A program made the translations under genes and the position numbers. A DNA stretch of 64,000 bases from Marasmius tenuissimus (Eukaryota > Basidiomycota > Agaricomycetes > Agaricales > Marasmiaceae): the NCBI GenBank assembly GCA_029532415.1, contig JAQOTA010000052.1, forward strand, positions 372,001 through 436,000, written 5' to 3'. The notes beneath the pieces are model-generated. The model did not search any database. It saw only the letters and a program-made list of their open reading frames with translations, and was not told the DNA's origin. Positions 47,112 to 59,100 of this stretch are shown here, in pieces (the stretch's first letter is position 1; every line of letters starts with the position of its first letter).

Positions 47112-47801
47112 CTAGACTTGGCTCAGCAGGTGTCTTAGCAACTCTTCAACGGTCGTTACAGGCTCTGTGACTCCTTCTCCCGCCTCCGAAATCCCCTTAT
47201 CCTCGACCAAATACTGTTCTTTGAATCTTTCCTCGACTAGCAGAGCAAATCGAATGTCTCGCATCGTTATGCCTTGTCGCCGAAGCTTTGACGGAGGGTC
47301 TGCCCGTATGCGTTCGGTGAAGTATTCCAACAGGGCAGGTGATATCTTCCCGGAATGCGTTCTTACGCCGATATACACGTGCGGCTGTGGACTTTCGTTG
47401 AATTGTATAGCCGCTGGATGATGCTGGATCGAAAGTCAATAGTCTGGCATATGTGACGAGGAGCAGAGAAGCTCACGTCCTCAGTGTCTGCGATAGTAAC
47501 GACATCCTTCATGAATGCGAGAGCAGATACACCTCCCTTGAAGTTGAACGTCTTGCAAAGAGTTGGAACCGAGAGGCTCGCTTTGGGAACGAAATTGAGG
47601 CGCCATTGTGAGTCGCGTAGCAGCGGGAAGAGGTACTCTTTTACTTCCGGAGGCTCGAGCCAGGGTGTAGGCCAACCATTAACAGGTGGTGGTATTTCTG
47701 AACGAGAATAACTATATATTAAGGTTGCAATTTGAGGAAATAGAGGGCTTACTGAGACATGAATACATACGGCTTTGGCGGTTGATGACGGTCCTGAGCA
47801 T
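47112..47801 (-). CDS. Pterin-4a-carbinolamine dehydratase-like (PCBD) protein
   Basis: The start at 47801 gives MLRTVINRQSRMYSCLS, a basic, Ser-containing N-terminus that looks like a mitochondrial presequence. An intron ending ATATAG joins it to YSRSEIPPPVNGWPTPW. The PCBD-like domain follows: WRLNFVPKASLSVPTLCKTF, FKGGVSALAFMKDVVTIADTED, then after an intron HHPAAIQFNESPQPHVYIGV and RTHSGKIS. The HHP and TH elements match the active-site pattern of the family. The C-terminal part (DIRFALLVEERFKEQYL) is outside the usual domain. Known members dehydrate carbinolamine pterins or act as cofactors in moco or protein partnerships; this enzyme's substrate is not clear. The divergent TRS85 start is 61 bp away. 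Confidence 0.72.
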
Positions 47802-47861
47802 CGTGATTGTGATGAGCAGAGCCGGCAATTGCAGCGTGAGCACTTTCTGTTCGTGAATGTC
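47802..47861. promoter_or_regulatory. Very short divergent promoter, PCBD-like / TRS85
   Basis: Only 60 bp separate the two preferred start codons (47801 and 47862). Transcription must start inside or close to one of the coding regions. No TATA box is seen. Confidence 0.6.
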
Positions 47862-50800
47862 ATGGCTCCAGCTCTCCCGACTTCCCTCAGTCCTCACGTA
47901 TGCATTTTGTCGTCCCCAGATCTAAACGAAGCTCTATCGACAGCTACTCTTCCCTCATTACCTGATGTACTTCAATCTTTCTCTCCATTTCCTCAGGGTA
48001 ATTCACTATTATTGTGTATCTCGTGTACTGACCCCCACACCTTTCAATATTCAGTGACGACGCGAACAACAACCCTTAATTCTGTTCCGCATGCATCATT
48101 TGCCCTCCGATTTTCCGACCTGGAACAAGTCGAAGCTGCCTGTAAAGAGGATGAGGAACAACGTTGTGCTCGAACCCTGGATTGGATCGGTAATCGTCTC
48201 AGTCAGAGATGCGGTCGTTGGGTTGAAGATCTGGACAAAATTGGCGATAGTGCAGTTAGGATGCCTTGGTGGGAGGAGCTGAAACGATGTGCTGAAGGAG
48301 ACAACGTTCCAAAACGGAATGAAACTTGGAACCATCCAACCGCAAGTGCGTAATTCTTGCCACCGTTCAGAATCATGGACTCAAAGTGTTCTCAGTCATC
48401 CTGGCTGTATCGACAAATACGCCCAATCCGTTGCAAGTAATAACCAACCTTCATTCACGAGCACTCGACTTGCCGTCATGGGTGGACCTGACCTATCTGA
48501 AATTCACCCTTATAATACATCCTAAAGACTCAGCGTTGTCCGATGAGGAGTAGGTCTCCGATTCAAACTTGCATCAACATTCTCTGAGCTATCCGTAGAG
48601 CTGGGGCCTTGTACAACGCCGTCAAGAAACAATTTGGACTGCATACCTACCTACTTCCACTCGATCTACCTAGCCCACCACCTGCTCCTGTACCAGTACC
48701 ACCTACCATGCCCCGACTCCCGCCTGCAGACGCTGATTCGCCTGATTTTCGACCACCTCCAACGCCTTATACCCCACATGCACCTCAGCTTCCAGCCCCG
48801 AAGACGAAGGCAGTCAGTTCACTCGTAAACACGTTACGAATGAATGAGAAGGACATCCAACAGACCGCGAAATTCACGAGAGAATTTCTGGTTATGAGTC
48901 TCATTCCATGGATGGAGAGATGTGTCGTGGAGTGGAACGAGAATGTGAGTTTTACTTCCAACTACCTGATTTTATTGTCCTGACATTGGTCTTTCAAGTT
49001 TTCATCGACGAGGCGGCTTCCTTCGCGTCTATTCTCTTCTACGCGTCGCCTGTTTGGCTCACCCTCCCCTTCACCTTCACCCGGACAACATCAAAGTTCC
49101 GCGTCAATGTCATCTACACCTTTACGATCAAGCACGATTAACGGCCCGATTCCAAGCCATGGGAACGCGCAAGGCACACCACCCCCACAGCAACGTAGGC
49201 TGGCAGAGTTCGCCACTATCTTGGGCGACTTTAAACTGGCCGTTTCGGTCTGGGAGTCCTTGAGGAAGGATAGTAAGGGCGGTTCGGTAAGTGTTAAAAC
49301 CGCGATCCCGAGTCAAGATTTTGACCCCGCGATTCCAGGAAATATTGCCTTTGATACTATCCCCCTCTCCGGCCGTTCAGCTCCATGTGTCCAATGCGTT
49401 AGGTGTTTTGTACGGGGGATCATTGGAACCGTCTCCACAGGCTCAACTACGCGCTATACAATATGCCGTCCGTTGGGAGATGGGCATAGACCCTGCGGAC
49501 TTCTTGGGAGACTTATTGGAGGGTGAGAAATGGTTGGTCTGGGCCGCTGCGAATGTACGTCTCCGTGTTAATCTTCACATGCATTTTCTGACCTCGTCTG
49601 TGTAGTCAGAAGAAGCGACGTCCGCGGTGCTACTGGCTCACGCAGCATTTCTCAGCGTCAAAAAGCACTCCGGGCGGCGTGCCGCTTATTGGTACTTTTG
49701 CGCTGCAAACAGATTGGAGAAGTGTGGAATAGTGAGCTGAAACCGATGCCCGATCTCTACACCTGTCCTCAACCGATTCTACAGAAACCACTGACAATGT
49801 TTTTCCTCCGGAAGGCTCAAACCCTGTGGAGTGCCACATCTCAGAAAGAGCTGTCTCCATCGTTCTGGGATTCTGAGGGAGTCGACCCGGCAAAGGCCCA
49901 GAGGTTCGATGCCATAACTGCTGGGGTTGAATACCCTTTAGGTACGATCGGTACATCATGGTCGTCGTGCTGCAATTCTCATGTTCCTGCGTTTCCCTTC
50001 AGCTCGCCTCTTGTATACCACCGGGGACGTCAGCAACGCTATTCACATCTTCCTGAATCTACTCCAGAGTTCCAGCACTCCTCGACTGCATAAGGTATCG
50101 CTCGATAACGTGGAAAATGATAACCTGCCGTCGGACAAGGACGACCTTTATCTAGACGAGTTCAGAACTGCTCTTGAGGTACTGTTTTGATATCATTGGA
50201 TGGATCCCGGCTCATATCTCTAAAGCATCTAAGAACCAATACGTCGGATCCTGATATGTGGGCTGCCTTCAAGTTATCGTTCACGTTCTGCCTCCCCCAA
50301 CAAACGAAGTTGCGTTATTCGCGTGATGACCAAGGGGATGCTGGTGTGTGGTCACAACGAGAAGAAACGTGGAACGAGTTCCGCAAGGCCCGGGGCATTA
50401 CTCAGGGACTCTTGAAGGACCGCAAGGCCTTAGTGAATGGTTGGTACCCTATTTTTGGACTCAGTGATACTTATTATTGACGCACATCTCAAGAAACATT
50501 CTGGGTTGATCTAGTTGTTCGCAATCCGCTTCATGTAGAAGTCAACCTCTCGAATTTAACGGTCGATGTCAGCGAATCTGGTGCCGATGGACCTTCCTCT
50601 TCAAAATCTTTCGTAGAAACCGAAGTTTTGGGTAGCATCACGCTTTACCCTCGGGAAACAAGAACGATTCCGATCGCCGTAAAATCCTCAAAAGCCACCA
50701 ATTTCATTATCACTCACGCGCGTTACGATTTCCTCTCCCTTTTACCAACTACCGAATCTCTAGCCTGTCGAGGCCGACGTTTACATGGGACCCCTGCTCA

Positions 50801-52718
50801 ACGACAAACACCGACATACGCACCGGACGTTCTTCTCAAAGTCGAAGTTGCAGAGGCGGATCACAAGCTACTAGCTAACTTCATTGATCAACGGCGATTG
50901 GTTTTTCACCAGGGAGAAAACACGCAGCTCCGACTGTGGTTGTCGAATGCAGGGGGAAAGTCTATCAGTGAAGCGTGGATAGTCTCCGACTCGGACGACG
51001 AATTCTGGTTGAGTGATGGCGACGGTAGCTCGGAGGACGAGGGTTGGTCTTATCTATCATCAGGCCAGCCTTGATTCTTAGCTGACGATTACCGTAGAGT
51101 TCCCCAAGGATCAGCAGTCGCTACCTTGCGACAACTCACTTGCTCCCAGAGATCCTCACCGTATCATCTCGCGCGGGTCTATTCTAGCGCCAGGCGATGA
51201 CCTCGAAGTCCCGCTGACATTCCACGCAGACAGACTGGGAGAGAATCACTTCTCATTGTTGATCGTTTACCGAGAGGTGAACTCGAATGGATTTTTTCAC
51301 TATGTTCTGTGACTTACGAATTTCCAGAACGATGCCGGACCCTGTCATCAAATCCGCGTCACACAAACTTACGGAGTCAAACCTTTGTTTAGCCATAGGA
51401 TCGCTGCCAGACCTTCATCAGGCCTCGAGGACTTGTACCACGTCGATCTCCATTTGGAGAACTCCTCAACCTCAAAAACCGTTGAGTTCACTCAGATCAC
51501 TACCATGAGTCCGCTTTGGACCTGTCGTGTCCTCAAGAAAGATAAACCGTAAGTTTCCGATACGCGTCCGTTAAACCGAAATTAAACGGCCCTCTAGAGA
51601 TCCTCTACCTCCTCTGCAATCCCTCCGTTTGCATTTCGGCGTGAGGCATTGGCGCGATTCGCAGGGGCCTGGAGATACCTTCGACTTTGTGAAGGGCAAG
51701 CTAAGAAACGTTCTTCAAGGGCGGGAGATAGATCGTTCAAGTCCTCCACCTATTCGCCTGTGCTGCAATCACATCCTGAAGGTGAATATGTTCCTGTGTA
51801 CGATAATCAGACCATTCACTCACATCCCGCCACCAGTCCACCCGTCATTCGAATCCAGATTTACATCGTTTCATCTTCAGCAGGCGGCGCCACGCTACGT
51901 TACAGTCAATACGTTCTACCCATCGACACATACCCTCTCATACGCACAGGCACATATTCCCGCTCTACAATCCATCTGCCCTTGATGTCCTAATCTCCTG
52001 GTCAATACCCTCCGAAAGACGTTCCGGCCATCTGGTGGTTACTGGCCTCAATGTTGGTGCTGAGCATGCCGCGCTCAAAGACATACTTGAAGAGTCTGAA
52101 AACGCCAAGACGACCCGTAGCATGTACTCTGAAACGCGTCTAGAGAGGATGGAAGTATTCCAGGCCGTTCGTGACGGTGAATGGAATATGGAGATGAATC
52201 CGTTGGTTGTGCACATTACAACGCCGCATCTTGTCAAGCACGACTTCTCGAAAGGGTATGTACTCTTTCGGCTTGTGCATTGATTCCACGTTGTGTCTGA
52301 TATCATGCTGCAGACCATGCTCTACTTCAGCGACGATATTCATTCGGAACTATAGTCCAACATTGGGCTCGCGGTTCAACTTGAAGTTGAGCGGGGACCC
52401 CAGTTCATACTCAGCACTGTCGTGAGCACTTGTTTTGTGTTCTCTTCTACCAGCAAAATTCTCATCATTCTTACTAGCGACGACTCGCCCGCGCCATATA
52501 TGGGGCGAATGTCTCATAGAGGTACTTTAGTGCCACTCCAGAGTACATCAATCGAGGCCAGACTGTGGATAACTCGACCGGGATCATACGCCTTGGGAGG
52601 CTGGCGTCTCGAAACTGAGGTCTTGGAAGATGGGGAACCGCTGGTGGTACGACATCGATACATCCAAGAGCCCTCTCCCGAACAAGATTTGGCCCGGATT
52701 ATTGTTTCTTCTGATTGA
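47862..52718 (+). CDS. TRS85: TRAPPIII subunit TRS85 (TRAPPC8-like)
   Basis: A large gene for the TRAPPIII-specific subunit that directs Ypt1/Rab1 activation to autophagy and Golgi traffic. The start at 47862 gives MAPALPTSLSPHVCILSSPD. Later exons have ALDLPSWVDLTYLKFTLI, FTREFLVMSLIPWMERCV, RRLAEFATILGDFKLAVSVWE, LKDRKALVNGWYPIFGL and AIQYAVRWEMGIDPADFLG. A helical TPR-like segment follows: AVLLAHAAFLSVKKHSGRR, AYWYFCAANRLEKCGI, then RLLYTTGDVSNAIHIFLNLL. The C-terminal half is beta-rich, with NLSNLTVDVSESGADGPSS-like text (EVNLSNLTVDVSES), TITLYPRETRTIPIAVKSS and VLWWTRPGSYALGG-like text (ITRPGSYALGGWRLETEV). It ends QDLARIIVSSD. At least twelve introns; not all boundaries were fixed. The homology is clear from the middle region, less so at the ends. 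Confidence 0.87.
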
Positions 52719-52848
52719 GGTACTCGCGTTGATGTAGGGTACAGACTATATTTCAAGGATAGCTATATACTGGATGAGATATAAAACACTTCATTAACCA
52801 CGAGGAGTACACTGCCACTAGATCGCCTTCCCATAAACCATAAAGATA

Positions 52849-53757
52849 TCAGTCCTTCTGCTGCCTCTTCAGCTTCTTCACACGGGTGTTGAAGTATGTC
52901 TACAACGGTTCAGGTCAGGCAGGCCGCGGGTAGGTAGTAAAAGACTTACCCCAAGCACGAATTGAATGGCGTTGAAGAAGGGTACCCAAAGCTGGAGTCG
53001 ATCACAATTCAGCGAAATTCAGGATACTGCGAAGGGCGAGTACGAACATGCGGAGGCAGATAATTTTGGGCAAAGGCCATAGACATGGGTGAAACGACCC
53101 AAGTTACCTAAAAGCATCCCGGTCAATCATGTTACTGTCTTCTAGATGATAGAGTTTGTTCCCGCACCCGAACCACTGAGAAGAATCCTCTCTTGATAGT
53201 CTGTCTGATTTCCTCAAAGGACCTCGCTCCGCTTATTATTGCCATAGACGCCAGATACGCTTTTGGAATTCGGACTTCAGAACCCAAAGTACTATGCATC
53301 CGGATGAAAAACACTCACCCGACGCTTGGATAGGCGCAACACACAGGTTGCTCGCCAGAATCTGTCCAACCCTGGCTTTCGTTCCCGTCTTTCCAGCGAA
53401 AGCCTTCTGCAACAATCCGACCAAGAAGTGGCTCAACGGTGCCGAAACCAGGAATCCGTACAGTGCCATCTTGAAGGCTCTCGCGTCAACACGGGCACGA
53501 GCCAGGATATGTTGTGCGGCTGAGGCATCCTTTGATGGTTTCTTCACAGGTGTTTGTGCAATATGGCTGGCGAGGACTTCTTGGACGAAGCAGAGGATCC
53601 CTGGAATGGTGATTGATTCGTCAACGTTAGCTCCAGCCGTTTACTGCTTGCAACGTGTTTTACCTGTTGTAATAGCTTTGGTACGAAGTGGGTGTTGAGC
53701 GAGTTGTTCGAGATACTTGACGAGTAGAGGGTGAGGTCCTTTCGTGACTTGGCTCAT
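52849..53757 (-). CDS. Mpv17/PMP22 family membrane protein
   Basis: The start at 53757 gives MSQVTKGPHPLLVKYLEQLA, QHPLRTKAITTG, then ILCFVQEVLASHIAQ. These are typical: the proteins start with a Leu-rich helix, then TKAxTxGxLxxxxD-like text. Next are RAFKMALYGFLVSAPLSHFL and GKTGTKARVGQILASNLCVAP, then, after an intron, YLASMAIISGARSFEEIR. The C-terminal exons give VTWVVSPMSMAFAQNYLPPH, LWVPFFNAIQFVLG and TYFNTRVKKLKRQQKD, the family's last spans. Members sit in the inner mitochondrial membrane or in peroxisomes and form small pores or channels. Six exons are visible, joined by 50-60 nt introns. Confidence 0.9.
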
Positions 53758-54154
53758 CGTGGACTACTGAAGTATCAAACTTGGGGGTGAGGAGGATAGA
53801 GCAGCCGGATGAGCTGGAACGTGTGGGGAAAGCAGTCAATTTGTTTTCGTATTGCAATTTCTGACATTGGACAGCATGAACGCCGGCTATCCATGTCGCC
53901 GGAATATCCGATTCCGGAGACCGCAAACAATATATGAATCTCTGCGGTTCCATGATGATGTTTACAGACTCTGTTGGGAGAATGGTCCCAACAAAAGTCA
54001 AGAATCTATGTAAACGGTATCCGGAGTAGTAGATAACACGAAAGCACTAATCTATGTCCAATTAAAGAAAAATAATGTAACGGTAGTTCATCACTTCTTG
54101 ATCCTGGTAAATGGATGCGTGTCAGACTCGACCCACAATAGGGACGGTGAAGGG
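53758..54154. promoter_or_regulatory. Upstream region of the Mpv17-like gene
   Basis: Both flanking genes are on the minus strand. The stretch holds the promoter of the Mpv17-like gene and the 3' UTR of YHM2. No other feature was found. Confidence 0.4.
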
Positions 54155-55594
54155 TTAAACGCACCAAGCCTTGACATAATCGGCGAACGAGACCATGCAT
54201 ACAGTCTGCCAAATACCGAGTCCGATACGAGGTGTAACACCACGGTAGAGTCCCTTGATTCCGTTCTCCCTATAGATGTAGGCAAGGGTATTGAACACAG
54301 TCAGTTTCTGAGGACGCTTGCTATTGGCGGCCGCATCCTTGACCATAGATTGCATCTATTTCCAAAAGGTGAGTTGAAGATCGATACCAGCGCGGGAGGG
54401 GGTAAGGCCGCGTACCTCTACTCGGACGACTTCAATAGGCTGGTTCCATGTAGCTAAAGCACCACCGACGGAAGAGGCAATGATTTTGTCGACAGCGGAG
54501 AGGTTTTGTCCTTCAGTTTTGCCGCGTATTTTACGGATAGTCGATTCCGCCAGACGAGCGAAGCCCATACTACGGGCGCAAGCATCGACGAATAAGAATG
54601 ATTATTGCCTCGGGTAGATGGGTAAAGCTCACCGAGAACCCCAGTTTGTGCATTGACGGACAGCGACAGCATTAACACCCTTGTTAACACCAGCGAGACC
54701 TTCTTTGCGATAGATCTCCATGAAGAGTGCCCATGTCGAGGGGGGCTTGACTCCGGCAGCAGCAGTTTTCTGACGAGTGATCTCAGCCGTCTTCATACAT
54801 GTCGTGAAACCTGAAAGAACAATAGTAAGCTGGGGGGTTTAGATACAGGGTGAGATGAGACACGTTATTGTGAGAGGCGGTCGGGGTGTTCAGCTGTTCC
54901 TTGTTACTTACCCATTGTGGCATAGGCCTGTGCAATACCGCCGAACATTCCACCGGCCAATCCTGATACAGCAGGGTTGAAGCCCATAGAGAGACCAGCA
55001 GTTTCAACTTCCGAGGCGGCGAAGATGAGGACACCACCCTTGGTCGAGGCTTCTATCCATGCCTGAGGACGCGTGAGGTAATGAGTATACGGAACATGAG
55101 AAGGAAAGGGGTAATGCGCACCCAGGGGATCAACCCTTGGTAGAAACCGACAAACCCTCCTCGCGCCCATACCGACTTGCACGCTTGCAACATCGACTGA
55201 CTCCGGTTAGCGGCCATCTGGGTCTTGAGGACCTCTAACGGTTGCCCGGCAGTGGTGACCTATATTCACATGTAATTAAAACACATCCACATTGCATGGA
55301 GAATTGATCCACATGCCTCCTACAGCGAAACAGACGCGTGTGAGCAACGCAACGGACGACGTAGAACTGAAAGTCACTCACAAACTGTATTCATTCGAGT
55401 GAAGAGAGCAGGAAGGACTGTTAGTAGCCTAATTAGAGATGAAAAAGTCGTGTCACTTCACCATATTCATGATAGCACCTGTGGAACACCCGTGAATCAG
55501 ACCATGCTGCGACCACAAGGACGGGAACGCGCTCACCAACTGCAATGTTGGACCAGTTGACGCCCTTTTGACCGGGTTCTTTTTGGATGGCCAT
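54155..55594 (-). CDS. YHM2: Mitochondrial citrate/oxoglutarate carrier YHM2
   Basis: A carrier of the inner mitochondrial membrane that exchanges citrate for 2-oxoglutarate and was first linked to mtDNA maintenance. The start at 55594 gives [20 protein letters not shown]. Joined exons give [140 protein letters not shown] and [17 protein letters not shown]. The three carrier repeats have degenerate PxD/ExxK motifs (QPLEVLK, QPIEVVR), as in known YHM2. Near the 5' end the family residues FE, just before [10 protein letters not shown], are found only as two 3-nt exons (55382-55384 and 55317-55319), the second with a GC donor. Confidence 0.93.
55317..55384 (-). other. Two candidate 3-nt exons in YHM2
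   Basis: TTT (55382-55384) follows acceptor AATACAG and precedes donor GTGAGT. GAG (55317-55319) follows acceptor CGCTGTAG and precedes a GC donor (GCATGT). Joined, they supply Phe-Glu between GAIMNM and [10 protein letters not shown], in the right phase for both neighbours. The introns are 77, 62 and 57 nt. The alternative is recursive or imprecise splicing. Confidence 0.55.
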
Positions 55595-56170
55595 CGAAGA
55601 ACAGTGACGAAGAAGGAGGGGGACAAAGTGGAAGGAGGGAGAGAAGTGAAAAATAAAGAGACAAGGGAAAAACGCCTGATAACTATTTGGGCCAAATAAA
55701 ATGTTGGGGACGCGTACGGAATTGCCCGGTCACCGCTTCGGCGTCGGCGCTCAGCGCCTCCGCACCGCACCGCACTCAGCACTGTCCTCCGTGTCAATTC
55801 ACTCTGAAGCTGCTGTCTTGAATGCTATTCTGAATAGTGCCTCATTCAATCTCTACAACAGATGGGTATGTATTCTTCACTGATATCCAAAAGCAAACGT
55901 GCATAGTAGACCTAAAGGGCCTCAAGAACATTACTAGCTAGTAATCTACGAGTCTAACTGGACTGATGGTGGGTCGAAAACGGTCGTGGAGTAGGCGAGC
56001 TTGGCGAGTTCCTCGTGTGAGCTGGCTGCTGCGGTGTAGTCGGCATTCATGCTGGGGCCGACTCTTTTGCCTTCGTCAACGTTTCGATATCTTCTTTCAA
56101 TCTTGAAAAAACGTGATAGTCAATAGATTATTCTCCAAAATAGCGTAGAAGGTTTAAATGAATGTTAAGA
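55595..56170. promoter_or_regulatory. YHM2 promoter region and 3' UTR of coiled-coil gene
   Basis: Both flanking genes are on the minus strand. One ORF of 60 codons on the plus strand (55701-55883) has no recognisable features. I see no other gene. Confidence 0.4.
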
Positions 56171-59100
56171 TTAAGCCACAGCCAGCATCACGACCAGCGC
56201 GATCACTGCTCCAATAAAGCCTTTGAAACCGAAAAGTTGGACATACCGAGTTATATGCTCTTGGTTCTCATCCTGCTCCTGTTCGAGATACTGAATTTCG
56301 AGTGCCTTCGTTGAGACCTGCTTTTCCGCCTCCGAGGCCCTGTCCAGAGCTCCCTCGAGTTCCTCCCTCAGATTCTTCATAGCCTTCTCGTGCTCGGCTT
56401 GCAGGTCGTGCATTTTAAGGTTATGCGCCTCATGCATCTGCTGCAGTTCCTCCTTCGTGACTCCAGGTGAGTGTGGAGCCACCGTGCCATTGCTCTTTGG
56501 CGCAACCGGCTGAGCGTCGAGTTGAGCCCTAAGCGTCGCCAATTCACCCTCCAAATCAGAGACCGTCATCGTCAGCTCCAGCTTCTGACTGGCCAGCGTC
56601 GAGATCTCCTCGTCATGAACCGTACGAAGCTTGGTGACTTCCTCGACGCGTGCTTTCGCGTTGTCCTCCAGCTCCCGTTGGTGGCTGTTGGTGACATCGG
56701 TTAGCGAGGCCTTGGTGAGATCGAGCATCTCAGTCATAGCCGCAAGATCATCCTTCGTATGTGAAAGGTCCTGAGTAAGCTTCGCAATCTGCTCAGACTC
56801 GTTCTGCGATGCGGCAGCACTTCCGGTCTCAACGGCTTTCCGGGCTTCATCCCGCTGGGCAGTAATCGACTCTATCTCGGCCCGCGAACTCTCCAGCGCC
56901 GCTTTCGATTTCGAAAGGTCATCCTGAGTCGCCTTGAGATCAAGAGTGAGTTTGTTGATCTGCTTCTCAAAGCTCTTCGCCTGAGATTCCAGAAGCTCAT
57001 TGTGCTCGTTCTGGATGTCGTCCAAGCTGCTGCCATGGTTATCCTTGAGCTGAGCGGCCGTTTCGTCAAACTTCGTACGGACGGCCGCAAGATCTTGCTC
57101 ATGCGCCGCACCAGCTTCAGCCTGGAGTTGCGGAGGGTCAGAAAACGTAGATACAAATATTGACACAAATCAGTATTGACCTTCGCACGCTCGAAGGCTT
57201 CCTGGAGCAATTGCTGGTGCTCAGCCTTCACGGCATCCACTCTGGCACTGTACTTTGCCTCTTGACCCTGGTATCGAGATTAGTACACGTACTGGTATGA
57301 AATACAGTATGGAATACTCACCTCGAGCTCAGCGTTGATCTTCTGGATCTCAGCGGTAAGGTCTCCTTGTTTGCTGAGATAACCTTGCTCCGCCTCCTCA
57401 AGAGCGCGCTTGTGGGATTCGGCGGCGGCGACAGCCTCGGATCGCGCCTTCTCAATCTCTGCTTGGGCATTGGCTAAGTCCCCTTGAAGAGCCTCCAGTT
57501 GCGACGACAACTTGCTCTGCGCCTCACTTTCGGTCTTCAGCTGTTCAGCGTGACTCGACTTGATCCCTTCAGCCTCCGTGGCATATTCTGCCTCTTTGGC
57601 CTTTGCCTCGTCGATCGCCTTCTGAGTAGCCGCACTCGCAGCCCCCAGCTGCTCCTCCAGCGACTTCAACCGCTTTTGGGTCTCCCCCTTCTCATCGTCT
57701 GCGCTCTCCTGCCCCTCCTTGAGCTCAAGAATCTCGATCTCTAGCTCGGACACTTTATTTGCGTTCTCTGCCTTCTCAGTTCGCAGCTCTGCTACCTGCG
57801 TTTCGAGCGAATCGACTCGGCTAGCCTTCTCCTCGAATTCCTTCGCCTTGTTCGTCTCCTCTTCTAGCTGCTTCTCATGAGCAGCTTTCAGTGAGGCAAT
57901 CTCCTCCTGTATAGCAGCGAAATCGGCTTGGGCTTTCAACAAAGCTTCGTGTTCAATGGCAGCGGCTGTGGCTGCGTCGGAGGCTGACATAGACTGCATC
58001 GACTTCAACTCGTCGAGGGTTGACTTCGCAGCATTGACCTGTTCCTCAAGCGCCTGAATCTGACTTTGGAGGTTCTCGATCAGTTCTTTCTGGCCGAGAA
58101 TGGTTTGCTTCGACTCCTCAAGCTGAAAATATGCATGCTGAGATCCTGCTTCCGAACATGGTTCACGTAACGTACCTCCTTTTGCAAGTCGCCCAAAGCA
58201 GATTCGCTTCCCTCAGCACCAGACTGCAGCTTCGATAGCGAGTCTTGAGTCTCTTTCAACTGGTTCTCCAAGGACACTTTTGCCTCCTCGAGCTCCTTGA
58301 TGCGCGAGGACTTGGTTTCCACGTCAACCAATGCCTCCTCCAACGATGCCTTTGCCTCCTTCAACCAATTTTCCGCTTGAATCACGGCATCGGACTTGCT
58401 CTGGAGATCTTCTGTTGTTTGCTTAAGCTGAACAATATATGATTGGTTAGAATTAGAAGATTCCACGAAGCGCGGAAAGCTGACCTTAGCTTGGAGATCG
58501 TCTACAATCTTGGTGTCAACCTTACTATCTCCCGCTACCTCCTTAATAGAGGAGATAGACGGGCTGCCTCGGGTAGGTTTGGCGGCGGCAGTAGACGTGG
58601 ACCTGGGGAGACCTCTCGAGGCTCCCACTGTGGGTTTGGGGGCAGCGCCTCCAACACTCGCTCGGGCAGTCGCGGGAGCTCTCCGAGCAGCGTCAGATAT
58701 TGACGCACGCGGCCTTGCCGTAGCAGAACCCGTGGCAGAGGCTTTATCACTTTCATTGCTAGGAGATGCGACAGTCCGTTGTGATGCTGCTGCCCCCGGT
58801 GTAGGTCTGCCACTGACAGATGAAGACAAAGCTGTTCGTGCTGGTGCAGCTGCGGGTTTGGCTGCAGGGGCCAAAGACGTCCGTCGGGCAGCAGCAGTGG
58901 TAGTGGTGGGGGCGGCTGGTTTCGCGGCCATGGTTGGTTTTGTTGTAGCTGACGAAGTGCTGACGGATTTCCTCAAAGAAGACGCAGCGGTAGGAGGAAC
59001 CTTGGTGGCAGTTGATGGGGCTGCAGCAGCAGGTTTAGCGGTAGCCGAAGTGGGTCTGGTGGCAGTGGTCGGCTTGTTAGCACCAATGCCAAATGTTCCG

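Noticed and set aside
47802..47863. Met at 47863 as start of the PCBD-like gene
   Set aside because: It is in a different frame from the spliced downstream exon and would overlap the TRS85 start codon.
55701..55883. Plus-strand ORF of 60 codons upstream of YHM2
   Set aside because: No motif, no splice continuity and no neighbour support.
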